Below are positions 1 to 8,646 of a stretch of DNA of 40,385 nt, in pieces (position 1 is the first letter of the stretch; the number at the start of each line of letters is the position of its first letter). This stretch comes from Clostridium sp. UBA2485 (GTDB lineage: Bacteria > Bacillota > Clostridia > Clostridiales > Clostridiaceae), in assembly GCF_002341865.1 (NCBI RefSeq), contig NZ_DDOV01000119.1, positions 85,409 through 125,793 on the forward strand, written 5' to 3'. The notes under the pieces were generated by a model that had not been told where the DNA came from, did no database searches, and worked only from the letters and a program-made list of their open reading frames with translations. Made by a program: the position numbers and the translations under genes.

Positions 1-548
1 TCTGCTCTACCAGATTTTATCATTTCAAAAGCTTCTCCTATTGCATTTGTACCTGTTGCACAAGCAGTAACCACAGTAGAACAAATTCCTTTTGCACCGT
101 ATTTTATAGCTACATTTCCAGCTGCTATATTTCCTATTATCATAGGTATCATAAATGGTGAAACTCTATTAGGTCCCTTTTCCATTAATTTTTTATACTC
201 AACTGTTATAGTTTCAAGTCCACCTATGCCTGACCCAATAATTACTCCAAATTTTTCTTTATTTAAAGACTCAATATCCAAATTTGAATTTTTAATAGCT
301 TCTTCAGCAGCTACCATGGCATATTGGCAATACTTATCCATTCTTTTTGCTTCTTTTTTATCCATATAATCTTCTATATTAAAGTCTTTAAGTTCTCCTG
401 CAACTTTTGCTTTGAAATTTGAAACATCAAAAGTTTTTATAAAATCTATTCCACACTTTCCATCTTTAATACCATTCCAAAAAGTTTCTAAATTATTTCC
501 TAGTGGAGTCAATGCTCCCATACCTGTTATAACAACTCTTCTATCCAT
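1..548 (-). CDS. fabF: 3-oxoacyl-ACP synthase II, N-terminal part (runs off window)
   Basis: This is the beta-ketoacyl-ACP synthase II that condenses malonyl-ACP with acyl-ACP during fatty acid elongation in the cytoplasm. Only the first 182 codons lie in the window; the gene continues beyond base 1. The protein starts MDRRVVITGMGALTPLG, the usual FabF opening, and the thiolase-fold nucleophile motif TACATGTNA places the catalytic cysteine at residue 163, the same number as in E. coli FabF. The start has an AGGAGG site a few bases upstream. It follows fabG by about 20 bases, so it is the distal part of the fab operon as far as can be seen. The two catalytic histidines of the family lie outside the window. 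Confidence 0.95.
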   Translation of the reverse strand, partial: MDRRVVITGMGALTPLGNNLETFWNGIKDGKCGIDFIKTFDVSNFKAKVAGELKDFNIEDYMDKKEAKRMDKYCQYAMVAAEEAIKNSNLDIESLNKEKFGVIIGSGIGGLETITVEYKKLMEKGPNRVSPFMIPMIIGNIAAGNVAIKYGAKGICSTVVTACATGTNAIGEAFEMIKSGRA

Positions 549-568
549 AAATGCATCCTCCTATAATT

Positions 569-1309
569 CTACATCACCATTCCGCCATCTACATTTATTA
601 CTTGACCAGTTATATACTTAGATTGTTCAGAGGCTAAGAAAGCTACTAAATTTGCAATATCCTCACTACTACCTAACTTCTTTAATGGAATGTTATTAAG
701 TAAATTTTCTTTAATATTGTCCTTTAAAACCTCTGTCATATCTGTTTCTATAAATCCTGGTGCTATGGCATTTACATTTATTCCTCTACTACCAAGCTCT
801 TTAGCTACTGACTTAGTAAGTCCTATAACCCCTGCTTTAGAAGCACTATAGTTTGCTTGCCCTGCATTTCCTACTACACCTACCACTGAACTTATATTTA
901 TAATCTTTCCACTTCTTTGTTTCATCATAATAGGAGTTGCATGCTTTATGGTGTTAAACGTACCTTTTAAATTTGTATCTATAACCGTATCAAAGTCTTC
1001 CTCTTTCATTCTCATAACCAAATTGTCTTTAGTTACTCCAGCATTGTTTACTAGCACATCTACAGACCCAAAAATTTCTTTACAAATCCTAATTAATTCT
1101 TCTGCATCTTTTAGTTTAGCAATATCACCTTGAACTGCCTTAGCCTTTACACCTAAAGCTTCTATTTCTTTTACAAGCTCATCAGCTTTATTAATACTAT
1201 TTTTAAAATTAAAGACTATATTAGCACCTAAAGAAGCTAATTTTAATGCTATTGCTCTACCTATACCTCTACTTGCACCTGTTATTACAACATTCTTTCC
1301 CTGTAACAT
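569..1309 (-). CDS. fabG: 3-oxoacyl-ACP reductase FabG
   Basis: NADPH-dependent reductase that reduces 3-oxoacyl-ACP to 3-hydroxyacyl-ACP, the first reduction step of each elongation cycle. It is a short-chain dehydrogenase of 246 residues, the normal length. The cofactor motif TGASRGIG is at residues 10-17, NNAG at 88-91, and the catalytic set is Ser141, Tyr154 and Lys158 in the segment ANYSASKAG. I chose the ATG at 1309 rather than the GTG at 1318, because that GTG lies inside the ribosome binding site (AGGAGTGAGG) and has no spacing to it. It lies between fabD and fabF with short gaps, in the same operon. Confidence 0.96.
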   Translation of the reverse strand: MLQGKNVVITGASRGIGRAIALKLASLGANIVFNFKNSINKADELVKEIEALGVKAKAVQGDIAKLKDAEELIRICKEIFGSVDVLVNNAGVTKDNLVMRMKEEDFDTVIDTNLKGTFNTIKHATPIMMKQRSGKIINISSVVGVVGNAGQANYSASKAGVIGLTKSVAKELGSRGINVNAIAPGFIETDMTEVLKDNIKENLLNNIPLKKLGSSEDIANLVAFLASEQSKYITGQVINVDGGMVM

Positions 1310-1323
1310 ATTCCTCACTCCTA

Positions 1324-2259
1324 TTAGCTCTTTATTTTTTTTACTGTATTTTCTAAAGAAGATATATCTTCCACATTTAGTATCTTTAATTTTCTATCTA
1401 TTTTCTTAACAAATCCATTTAAAGTCTTACCTGGTCCAATTTCAATAAAAGTATCAACACCATCTCTTATCATAGCTCGTATGGTATCCTCCCACCTAAC
1501 TGAACTCATAACTTGTAACTTTAAAATATTTTTGATGTTTTCATTTTCATTTATATAATCTCCAGTCACATTAGTTATTACAGGAATCTTCATTGAATTA
1601 AATTCTATTTTATCAAGTTCTAGTGATAATTTTTCCGCTGCTGTTTTTAGCATTGATGTATGAAAAGGTGCACTAAGTGGTAATTGTACCACTTTCTTAG
1701 CTCCCTTTTCTTTGCATAACTGTGATGCTTTTTCTAAAGCTTTTATCTCTCCTGCTATAACAATTTGACCTGGACAATTTAAGTTGGCAAGTTCTACAAT
1801 ACCTTCATTACTTACTTCATTACAAATTTCTTTTATAATATTTTCTTTTAAACCTAACACAGCTGACATTCCACCAAATCCTACTGGTACTGCTTCTTGC
1901 ATAAACCTTCCTCTTTTTTTAACTAATCCAACTGCATCTTCAAATTTTATAACATCGCTATAAATAAGTGCTGAATACTCTCCAAGACTTAATCCTGCTG
2001 CTATATCAGATTTTATTCCATAATGTTCTAGTGCTTTAAGACAAGCTATGCTCATAGTTAATATAGCTGGCTGAGTATTTTCTGTAATGCTAAGTTCCTC
2101 TATAGGTCCTTCAAAACAAAGTTTACTTATTTCAAACCCTAATTTTTCGTTAGCTGTATTAAATATATCCCTACATATCTCTATATTTTCATAAAGTTCT
2201 TTTCCCATTCCTACATACTGAGAACCTTGCCCAGGAAATATAAAAGCTATTTTACCCAT
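1324..2259 (-). CDS. fabD: Malonyl-CoA:ACP acyltransferase FabD
   Basis: Transfers the malonyl group from malonyl-CoA to acyl carrier protein, supplying the extender unit of fatty acid synthesis. The 311-residue length is normal. The N-terminal motif FPGQGSQ is at residues 8-14, the nucleophile elbow GLSLGEYSA puts the active-site serine at residue 91, and the conserved histidine is in the later segment SAPFHTSML (about residue 200). An AGGAGG site precedes the ATG. It starts 12 bases after the fabK stop and is followed 14 bases later by the fabG start, so it is an internal operon gene. Confidence 0.96.
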   Translation of the reverse strand: MGKIAFIFPGQGSQYVGMGKELYENIEICRDIFNTANEKLGFEISKLCFEGPIEELSITENTQPAILTMSIACLKALEHYGIKSDIAAGLSLGEYSALIYSDVIKFEDAVGLVKKRGRFMQEAVPVGFGGMSAVLGLKENIIKEICNEVSNEGIVELANLNCPGQIVIAGEIKALEKASQLCKEKGAKKVVQLPLSAPFHTSMLKTAAEKLSLELDKIEFNSMKIPVITNVTGDYINENENIKNILKLQVMSSVRWEDTIRAMIRDGVDTFIEIGPGKTLNGFVKKIDRKLKILNVEDISSLENTVKKIKS

Positions 2260-2271
2260 AGTTTCCTCCTA

Positions 2272-3207
2272 TTAATAATGGCTAAAGTTAAGCATCACCT
2301 TATATGTTTCTTCAAAAATTTCCTTTATTATTTCTTCACAGCTTTGTTCTTTGCTTACAAGTCCTGCTATTTGTCCTGCCATTACAGAACCCATATCAAT
2401 ATCTCCCTCTATAACAGCTTTTGGCAATGCACCTCTTCCTAATTGATCTAATTGTTCTGGAGATACATTTTCTTTTTCAAGCCTTTGAAATTCTCTAGCC
2501 AATTTATTTTTTAGCACTCTAACAGGATGCCCTGTACTTCTACCTGTTACTGTTGAATCTATATCTTTTGCAGATATAACTTTTTCTTTGTAATTTTTAT
2601 GTGCGTTACATTCATGTGCAACTAGAAATCTAGTACCTAATTGTACTCCTTTAGCTCCTAACATGAATGCAGCTGCTACACCTCTACCATCACCTATACC
2701 ACCAGCGGCTATAACAGGTATATTTACTCCATCTGCAACCTGTGGAATTAATGCCATAGTTGTAAGCTCTCCTATGTGTCCACCAGCTTCACATCCTTCT
2801 GCTACTACAGCGTCTGCTCCATAACGTTCCATTCTCTTTGCTAATCCAACAGAAGGTACTACTGGTATAATTTTTATGCCATGAGCTTTCCACATTGCAA
2901 TATATTTACCAGGATTTCCGGCACCAGTTGTAACTACTTTTACTCTTTCTTCACAAACTAATTTAGCTATATCTTCTGCATGAGGACTAAGCATCATAAC
3001 ATTTACCCCGAAAGGCTTATCTGTTAGCTGTTTTGCCTTTCTTATTTCTTCTCTTACATGCTCTGCTGGAGCATTTCCTGCCGCTATAACCCCAAGACCT
3101 CCAGCATTTGAAACTGCTGCTGCTAGTGAACTATCCGCAATCCAAGCCATCGCTCCTTGAATTATAGGATATTTTATATTTAGCATTTCACAAATTGTAG
3201 AACTCAT
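2272..3207 (-). CDS. fabK: Enoyl-ACP reductase II (FMN-dependent) FabK
   Basis: Flavin-dependent enoyl-ACP reductase that completes each elongation cycle; it stands in for FabI in many Firmicutes. The protein is a nitronate-monooxygenase-like TIM barrel: it opens MSSTICEMLNIKYPIIQGAM, with AGGLGVIAAGN near residue 35 and the flavin-phosphate segments IAAGGIGDGRG and GAKGVQLGTRF mid-protein. Sequence alone would not separate it from nitronate monooxygenase, but its place between acpP and fabD decides for FabK. I start it at 3207 (311 residues), where AGGAGGAATAGAT precedes the ATG. A longer in-frame start at 3249 would add 14 residues encoded by an upstream repeat and has no comparable ribosome site. 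Confidence 0.93.
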   Translation of the reverse strand: MSSTICEMLNIKYPIIQGAMAWIADSSLAAAVSNAGGLGVIAAGNAPAEHVREEIRKAKQLTDKPFGVNVMMLSPHAEDIAKLVCEERVKVVTTGAGNPGKYIAMWKAHGIKIIPVVPSVGLAKRMERYGADAVVAEGCEAGGHIGELTTMALIPQVADGVNIPVIAAGGIGDGRGVAAAFMLGAKGVQLGTRFLVAHECNAHKNYKEKVISAKDIDSTVTGRSTGHPVRVLKNKLAREFQRLEKENVSPEQLDQLGRGALPKAVIEGDIDMGSVMAGQIAGLVSKEQSCEEIIKEIFEETYKVMLNFSHY

Positions 3208-3230
3208 ATCTATTCCTCCTATAAAAATAA

Positions 3231-3317
3231 AATTGTGGTTTTGCCACAATTTTTAATGCACAATTTACAGTTTAAAATGTACAATTGTGGAAGCTTCTCA
3301 GTTATGACTGAGAAGCT
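3231..3317. repeat. Partial copy of a dispersed palindromic element between acpP and fabK
   Basis: Two hairpins fill the acpP-fabK gap. The first is AATTGTGG-5 nt-CCACAATT at 3231-3251. The second is a perfect 10-bp stem, AGCTTCTCAG-6 nt-CTGAGAAGCT, at 3292-3317. The string CAATTGTGGA at 3282-3291 sits directly before the second hairpin. The same string followed by a TTCTCAG hairpin occurs at 9044-9078 and at 28086-28120, so this is probably a shortened member of that repeat family. It lies inside the fab operon transcript and lacks a clear U-run, so it is more likely a read-through or mRNA-processing structure than a full terminator. Confidence 0.6.
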
Positions 3318-3324
3318 ATACATA

Positions 3325-3558
3325 TTAATTATTTATCTTTTTTTCAATATAATCAACAATACCTTTAACATCTTTTATGTCTTCTATTTCTTCATTAGGA
3401 ATTTCTATATTAAATTCTTCCTCTAATGAAATAATTACTTCAAATAGTTCTAATGAATCTACTCCTAAATCATCACTAAAAGTTGAATTTAATGTCACCT
3501 CAGCCTCTTCTAGTCCTAATTGATCTGCTATTATTTTTTTAACTTTTTCAAATACCAT
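3325..3558 (-). CDS. acpP: Acyl carrier protein
   Basis: Carrier of growing acyl chains in fatty acid synthesis. It is a 77-residue acidic protein, the standard length. The 4'-phosphopantetheine attachment site is Ser35 in the motif LGVDSLELFE. I place the start at 3558 (MVFEKVKKII), because the GGAGG ribosome site is seven bases before this ATG but only one base before the alternative ATG at 3564. It lies between fabH and fabK, in keeping with a fab operon role. Confidence 0.97.
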   Translation of the reverse strand: MVFEKVKKIIADQLGLEEAEVTLNSTFSDDLGVDSLELFEVIISLEEEFNIEIPNEEIEDIKDVKGIVDYIEKKINN

Positions 3559-3581
3559 TTTCATTCCTCCATATAATCTTT

Positions 3582-4568
3582 TTATTTAGATACCTTATTC
3601 CAATTTATTAATGCACTACCATAGGTAAGGCCTCCACCAAATCCTATGATAATAATTTTACTTCCTTTTTTAAGTAAATTTTTTTTATTTAATTCATCAA
3701 GTGCTAATATAATACTTGCACTTGAAGTATTGCCATACTTACTTAAATTCATATAAAATTTATTAATATCATAATTTTTTCTTTTAGATACTGCTTCAAT
3801 TATCCTAAAATTAGCTTGATGAGGTACAATATAGTCTATATCATCAATATTAAGATTGTTTTCTACTAAAATTCTTTCTATGGATTTTTCTAATACAGCT
3901 ACAGCAAACTTAAATATATCTTTGCCATTCATTACAACTTTATCGTGAAAATCTTTAGTGCCAGCATTATATATATTCTTTAAATCTACAGCAGAACAAG
4001 TTAGTGATTCTCCTTTGCTACCATCAGCCTTACATTGAACAGAAGTTATGCCAACTTCATCACCTATAGCAATTACTGCTGCGCCAGCACCATCTCCAAA
4101 AAGCACACAAGTACTTCTATCATTCCAATCAATTATTTTTGATAATACTTCTGCACCTATAACTAAAGCTTTTTTGTAAGTACCATTTTTTATAAATTGA
4201 CTTGCAATATCTATACCATATATAAAACCACTACAAGCTGAAGATATATCAAATGCCATAGCATTCTTAGCACCTATTGCCGCTTGAACATTACAAGCTG
4301 TTGATGGTGTTAATGTATCTTGTGTTATTGTAGCAACTATAATTAACTCTATTTCCTCTGCTGTTGTATTGCTATCTTGTAAAGCCAATTTAGCTGCATT
4401 TATAGCAAGCTCTGTTGTAGTTTCATCTTTAGATATATATCTAGTTTTAATTCCAGTTCTACTAACTATCCATTCATCACTAGTTTCTACATATTGAGAC
4501 AACATATCATTAGTTACTATATTGCTAGGTACATAGCTTCCTGTACCTAAAATTTGAACGTTTTTCAT
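3582..4568 (-). CDS. fabH: 3-oxoacyl-ACP synthase III FabH
   Basis: Starts fatty acid synthesis by condensing an acyl-CoA primer with malonyl-ACP. The product has 328 residues, close to the usual 320-330. The catalytic triad is visible as Cys112 (SSACSGFIYG), His250 (VPHQANFRI) and Asn280 (YGNTSSAS), in the expected spacing. A longer in-frame ATG at 4616 would overlap fabT. The ATG at 4568, preceded by GGGGGTT and giving MKNVQILGTGSYVP, matches the family start and avoids the overlap. The substrate range (straight or branched primers) cannot be read from the sequence by eye. Confidence 0.96.
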   Translation of the reverse strand: MKNVQILGTGSYVPSNIVTNDMLSQYVETSDEWIVSRTGIKTRYISKDETTTELAINAAKLALQDSNTTAEEIELIIVATITQDTLTPSTACNVQAAIGAKNAMAFDISSACSGFIYGIDIASQFIKNGTYKKALVIGAEVLSKIIDWNDRSTCVLFGDGAGAAVIAIGDEVGITSVQCKADGSKGESLTCSAVDLKNIYNAGTKDFHDKVVMNGKDIFKFAVAVLEKSIERILVENNLNIDDIDYIVPHQANFRIIEAVSKRKNYDINKFYMNLSKYGNTSSASIILALDELNKKNLLKKGSKIIIIGFGGGLTYGSALINWNKVSK

Positions 4569-4590
4569 TATTAACCCCCGTTCATAAAGT

Positions 4591-5040
4591 TTAATATTTA
4601 GACTTGAAAAATTCATTAAGCTTTTCTAGGGATCTAATTAAAACATCTTCTTCTTCCTGTGAAAGTCCTTCAACGGTAGCTTTTATCATCTCATGATGAA
4701 ATTTTTCATGTATTCTATAAGCAAGCTTACCTTTTCTAGTTAGTTTTATCTTTACAGATCTTCTATCTTCTTCACATCTATTTCTTTCAACATATCCCTT
4801 TTTTACAAGCTTATTTATTGCTGTAGTTAAAGTTCCTACAGTGATTTTTAAACTTTGTGCAACTTCACTCATAGTTTTAACTTCATACATACCTATAGCT
4901 TCAATGGTATGTGTTTCAGTTATAGATAAATCCTTTAAAACACTTTCTGCTAATGCTTTTTGTTCTATTTTCAAAATGTCATTAAAAGTTTGAACTAATA
5001 ATTCATTTAATACTTGGTTCTTTAAAGAAGATTGTTTCAT
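4591..5040 (-). CDS. fabT: MarR-family fatty acid synthesis repressor FabT
   Basis: Transcriptional regulator of the MarR family, 149 residues. The winged helix is visible around residues 55-105 (VAQSLKITVGTLTTAINKLVKKGYVERN, then EEDRRSVKIKLTRKG in the wing). As first gene of a fab cluster followed by fabH and acpP, it fits FabT, which in streptococci represses fab genes when bound to long-chain acyl-ACP. Two TTTGA...TCAAA palindromes lie between its own promoter and its start codon, so self-repression and control of the whole operon are likely. The family is sure; the FabT name rests on context and the operator. Confidence 0.9.
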   Translation of the reverse strand: MKQSSLKNQVLNELLVQTFNDILKIEQKALAESVLKDLSITETHTIEAIGMYEVKTMSEVAQSLKITVGTLTTAINKLVKKGYVERNRCEEDRRSVKIKLTRKGKLAYRIHEKFHHEMIKATVEGLSQEEEDVLIRSLEKLNEFFKSKY

Positions 5041-5059
5041 ATTTTTCTACTTCCTTTAT

Positions 5060-5116
5060 TTTGATATTCAAATATTTTGATAATCAAAGTATAAACTTAT
5101 AATTATTCTATGTCAA
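5060..5116 (-). promoter_or_regulatory. fab operon promoter with two FabT-type operator palindromes
   Basis: Read on the minus strand there is a -35 TTGACA (5116-5111), a 17-bp spacer and a -10 TATACT (5093-5088). Just downstream are TTTGATTATCAAA (5088-5076) and TTTGAATATCAAA (5072-5060), two palindromes with centres 16 bp apart. Both resemble the published streptococcal FabT site (AnTTTGATTATCAAATT). The first touches the -10 box and both cover the expected transcription start, a layout suited to repression. The sequence match is direct; binding is inferred. Confidence 0.82.
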
Positions 5117-5425
5117 TATTTTTTTAATATAACGATTATGTAATATGTAATATATATTTAAATATTTACAAATTAAGTATAAAATATACATTGCAGATTT
5201 ATAACCTTCTTTATGAAAGTAGAAATTAAACATCTTTGCTACTTCAGAATTTAAGAAATCTGTATAATTATTGAAAAATAGCTTTTATATTAAGCAAGGA
5301 TAACACTTTTACAACGCTCTATCAAAATAATAATTGTTTTTTAGATAGTTCTATCCTGTAAATTTTATAAACTCTTTTAAATTTTTTAAGAGTTATAATA
5401 ATTAATCTTATAATTATGATGATAT
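5117..5425. other. Intergenic region with no recognised gene
   Basis: This AT-rich stretch lies between the fab promoter and the terminator of the flavodiiron operon. I see no credible open reading frame or known riboswitch. A modest inverted repeat, AACTCTT...AAGAGTT, lies near 5370-5394 without a convincing U-run. Confidence 0.5.
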
Positions 5426-5463
5426 AAAAAGATCAACTCATGAATTTTGTTCATAAGTTGATC
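5426..5463 (-). terminator. Terminator of the flavodiiron operon
   Basis: Stem GATCAACTTATGAA / TTCATGAGTTGATC (5463-5450 and 5444-5431, one mismatch or wobble) with a short AT loop, followed on the minus strand by TTTTT. It lies about 20 bases after the flavodiiron gene stop. Confidence 0.88.
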
Positions 5464-5484
5464 CTAAATTTATATTTTTAAAAA

Positions 5485-6684
5485 TTATTTCATTGATTCA
5501 ATAATGCTATCAACAATGGCATCCATTGAATCTCCGTCATCTTCTTTCATACTAGAATTTACTGTCATATCGCTGTCTAAAATAGTCATTTCTTTCATCT
5601 CATCTAAAAGTTCACGCATTAACTTTCCAGATTGAGGTGCCCATGAACCATTTTCAATAAGAGCAAATGTACGTTTTTGAAGATTTAATGCCTTCATGTC
5701 CATTATATAATTTAGCATTGGTGGATAAATATTTAAATTATAAGTTACTGAAGCAAGGACTACGTGACTATATTTAAATGTTTCAGAAATCAAATAAGAA
5801 ACATGAGTTTTTGAAACATCATACATAACTACATTAGTTATTCCTTTTTTCACTAATCTTGTTGCTAAGTCATTAGCAGCTGCCTCTGTATTTCCGTACA
5901 TTGTTCCGTAAACAATCATTACACCCTTTTCCTCAGGTTCATAACGACTCCATTTATCATATTTACCTAGTAAATATTCAAAATCATTACGCCATACTGG
6001 TCCATGTAATGGACATATAATTTTTATATCTATAGTACTTGCTTTCTTTAAAAGAGCTTGAACATGAGGACCGTATTTACCTACGATATTTGTATAATAT
6101 CTTCTTGCATCATCAATCCAATCACGATCAAAGTTTACTTCATCATTAAATAATTTGCCATCTAATGCTCCAAAAGAACCAAAAGCATCAGCTGAGAATA
6201 ATACGCCGTTAGTAGTATCATATGTTACCATAGCCTCTGGCCAGTGTATCATTGGAGCAGACACAAATACAACATTATGTTTTCCAAATGACATAGTATC
6301 TCCTTCTTTGACTTCTATCAATTTTCCATCAACTTGGAAACCAAATTGACGCATAAATAAAGAAGCTTTTTCAGTACATACAATTTGTACATTTGGATAA
6401 CGAAGAATAATTTCTTCAATGCAAGCAGCATGATCTGGCTCCATATGATTTATTACCATATAATCTAAAGTTCTCTCCCCAAGAAGCCCTTTAACATTTT
6501 CAAGTAATTGACGGCAAATTGACCAGTCAACTGTATCAAATAGCACTGTTTTCTCATCTAAAAGTAAATAAGAGTTATATGAAACCCCTTTTTGAATAGG
6601 GTGAATATTTTCGAAAAGAGCAAGACGACGGTCATTGCCTCCAACCCAATAAAGATCCTCAGTTATATTTCTAACACAATACAT
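5485..6684 (-). CDS. fprA: Flavodiiron protein (rubredoxin:oxygen/NO oxidoreductase)
   Basis: A cytoplasmic A-type flavodiiron protein of 399 residues that reduces O2 to water, or NO to N2O, using electrons that usually come from rubredoxin. The metallo-beta-lactamase domain fills about residues 1-250. The diiron ligands are all present: His80-x-Glu82-x-Asp84-His85, His147, Asp166 and His227. The flavodoxin domain begins at about residue 254 with the FMN phosphate loop YGTMYGNTEAAA. It starts 54 bases after the acyl-CoA dehydrogenase/rubredoxin fusion gene, ends at a good terminator, and so is very likely co-transcribed with a gene that carries its own rubredoxin domain. Whether O2 or NO is the main substrate cannot be told here. 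Confidence 0.95.
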   Translation of the reverse strand: MYCVRNITEDLYWVGGNDRRLALFENIHPIQKGVSYNSYLLLDEKTVLFDTVDWSICRQLLENVKGLLGERTLDYMVINHMEPDHAACIEEIILRYPNVQIVCTEKASLFMRQFGFQVDGKLIEVKEGDTMSFGKHNVVFVSAPMIHWPEAMVTYDTTNGVLFSADAFGSFGALDGKLFNDEVNFDRDWIDDARRYYTNIVGKYGPHVQALLKKASTIDIKIICPLHGPVWRNDFEYLLGKYDKWSRYEPEEKGVMIVYGTMYGNTEAAANDLATRLVKKGITNVVMYDVSKTHVSYLISETFKYSHVVLASVTYNLNIYPPMLNYIMDMKALNLQKRTFALIENGSWAPQSGKLMRELLDEMKEMTILDSDMTVNSSMKEDDGDSMDAIVDSIIESMK

Positions 6685-6738
6685 AGATTAAATCCTCCTT
6701 ACCTAGAAACCTTTTATTATGCTTAATTATTATAGAAA

Positions 6739-8646
6739 CTAAACTTCTATAAACATATCTTTCTCTTCACCACAAGCAGGGCAGGTCCATTCTTCAGGTA
6801 ATTTCTCGAAAAGTGTACCTGGATTTATTTCTCCTTCAGAATCACCTACAGCTGGATCGTATTCATAACCACACCCGTTACATACATGATATTTCCAGCT
6901 TGGAGCAACTTTCTTTGGAACAGCTCTCTTAATTTTCTTCATTGGTGGAGCTTCTTTCTTCGGTTCTCCATTATCTAAAGCTTCAGCAAGTATTGGTAGT
7001 ATCTCCATTAAATCCCCAACAATACCATAGTCTGCGTTTTTAAATATTTTAGCATTTGTATCAATATTTATAGCAACAATAGTAGAAGCATCTTTTATAC
7101 CCTTTAAGTGTTGACCTGCACCTGAAATACCGCAAGCAATATAAAGATTTCCTTTGAATTTTTGACCTGACATACCAACATAACGATTTATTGGTACATA
7201 TTTAAGTGTTTCAGCTACTGGACGTGATGAACCTATAGCTGCACCAACTTGAACTGCCAAGTCTTCTATAAGTTTCATATTTTTTCTTTCACCTATACCT
7301 TGACCTACACTTACCACTCTTTCAGCTTTAGCTATAGGAGTGTCTATAGGAATTCCTACTGTAAAGTCGTATCCATCTGCTTTAAGTGCTTCCACAAGTG
7401 CATCAACTTTTTCTTTAGGAGTTCCATCTTTGAAGATAACTTTCTTACGATAACCTGTAGCAGGTCCCCTTTTAGTAGTTTTGCCTGCACTTTCTGTCTT
7501 TGGCATTTTACCAATTATGTTAGCAGCAATAACTATACGTTGAATTTCATTAGTTCCTTCATATATTGTACAAATTTTAGCATCTCTATAAGCACGTTCA
7601 ACTTCCATACCTTTTAGATATCCACTTCCACCAAAGATTTGAAGTGCATCATTTACAATCTCAAGACAAACGTCAGAAGCGTATTGTTTAGCCATAGCAG
7701 CTTCCATACCATAATGTTCATGATTTTCTTTTAATTCTGCTGCACTATAAATAAGTAATCTAGCTGCTCTAAGCTTTGTTGCCATATCAGCTAATTTAAA
7801 AGAAATAGCTTGTTGTTGGCATATAGGTTTACCAAATTGAATTCTTTCTTTTGAATATTCTAACGCATTTTCATAAGCACCTTGCGCTATACCAAGAGCC
7901 TGTGCTGCTATACCAATACGTCCGCCATCTAAGGTTGACATAGCAATTTTAAAACCTTCGCCATCTTTACCTAATAAATTTTCCTTAGGAACTTTCACAT
8001 TATTGAAAACAAGTTCTGCAGTTGCGGAAGAACGAATACCCATTTTGTTGTAATGTTGTCCAAAAGTAAATCCTTCCCATCCTTTTTCCACAATAAATGC
8101 ACTAATACCACGAGTACCTATATCTGGTGTAGTAACTGCAAAAACAATATAAATATCAGCCTCACCACCATTAGTAATGAAGATTTTTTCACCATTTAAA
8201 ATATAATAATCGCCTTCTAGTACAGCAGTAGTCTCAGTACCACCGGCGTCACTTCCAGCATTCTCCTCAGTTAAACCAAATGCTCCAATTTTTTCTCCTT
8301 TTGCTAATGGAACTAAATATTTTTGTTTTTGTTCTTCTGTTCCATAACCAGCAATTGGATATGCGCCTAAAGATGTATGAGCAGAAAGAATTACACCTGT
8401 ACCACCATCCACTCTTGATAATTCTTCAACAGCGATTGCATAGCTTATTACATCTAATCCTGCTCCACCATATTCTTTTGGATATGGAATCCCCATCATA
8501 CCCATATCAGCTAGTTCTTTAATTTCTTCTGAAGGAAACTTATTTTCCTCATCCAACATAAATGCAATAGGCTTAATTTTCTCTTCAGCAAACTTTCTGA
8601 TTCTCATTCTTAAATTTTCATGATCTTCTGTAGTTTTAAAAAACAT
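6739..8646 (-). CDS. Acyl-CoA dehydrogenase / EtfA FAD-domain / rubredoxin fusion
   Basis: A 635-residue protein with three electron-transfer modules in one chain. Residues 1-380 are an acyl-CoA dehydrogenase (TEENAGSDAGGTET for the flavin/substrate site, RIQFGKPICQQQA, and the catalytic base Glu363 in IYEGTNEIQR). Residues 400-558 match the C-terminal FAD-binding domain of EtfA (SVGQGIG, SSRPVAE, LYIACGISGAGQHLKG, DYGIVGDL). After a Lys/Pro-rich linker (560-582), residues 585-635 are a rubredoxin with iron ligands Cys589, Cys592, Cys622 and Cys625. No EtfB domain is present. A good GGGGAGG site precedes the ATG. The next gene is a flavodiiron protein, the classic rubredoxin partner, so electrons may run from acyl-CoA through FAD, FAD and Fe to O2. 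The domains are clear; the acyl substrate and the flow are inferred. Confidence 0.93.
   Translation of the reverse strand: MFFKTTEDHENLRMRIRKFAEEKIKPIAFMLDEENKFPSEEIKELADMGMMGIPYPKEYGGAGLDVISYAIAVEELSRVDGGTGVILSAHTSLGAYPIAGYGTEEQKQKYLVPLAKGEKIGAFGLTEENAGSDAGGTETTAVLEGDYYILNGEKIFITNGGEADIYIVFAVTTPDIGTRGISAFIVEKGWEGFTFGQHYNKMGIRSSATAELVFNNVKVPKENLLGKDGEGFKIAMSTLDGGRIGIAAQALGIAQGAYENALEYSKERIQFGKPICQQQAISFKLADMATKLRAARLLIYSAAELKENHEHYGMEAAMAKQYASDVCLEIVNDALQIFGGSGYLKGMEVERAYRDAKICTIYEGTNEIQRIVIAANIIGKMPKTESAGKTTKRGPATGYRKKVIFKDGTPKEKVDALVEALKADGYDFTVGIPIDTPIAKAERVVSVGQGIGERKNMKLIEDLAVQVGAAIGSSRPVAETLKYVPINRYVGMSGQKFKGNLYIACGISGAGQHLKGIKDASTIVAINIDTNAKIFKNADYGIVGDLMEILPILAEALDNGEPKKEAPPMKKIKRAVPKKVAPSWKYHVCNGCGYEYDPAVGDSEGEINPGTLFEKLPEEWTCPACGEEKDMFIEV

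Noticed and set aside
948..1133. Plus-strand frames opposite fabG and other genes (also 6155-6349, 11073-11327, 14294-14560, 31795-32016)
   Set aside because: They are shadows of well-supported minus-strand genes, without ribosome sites or domain signatures.
7249..7617. 122-aa open frame on the plus strand inside the dehydrogenase fusion gene
   Set aside because: It is antisense to a gene with clear domains, is rich in Ser/Tyr/Phe as expected from the complement, and has no ribosome site.
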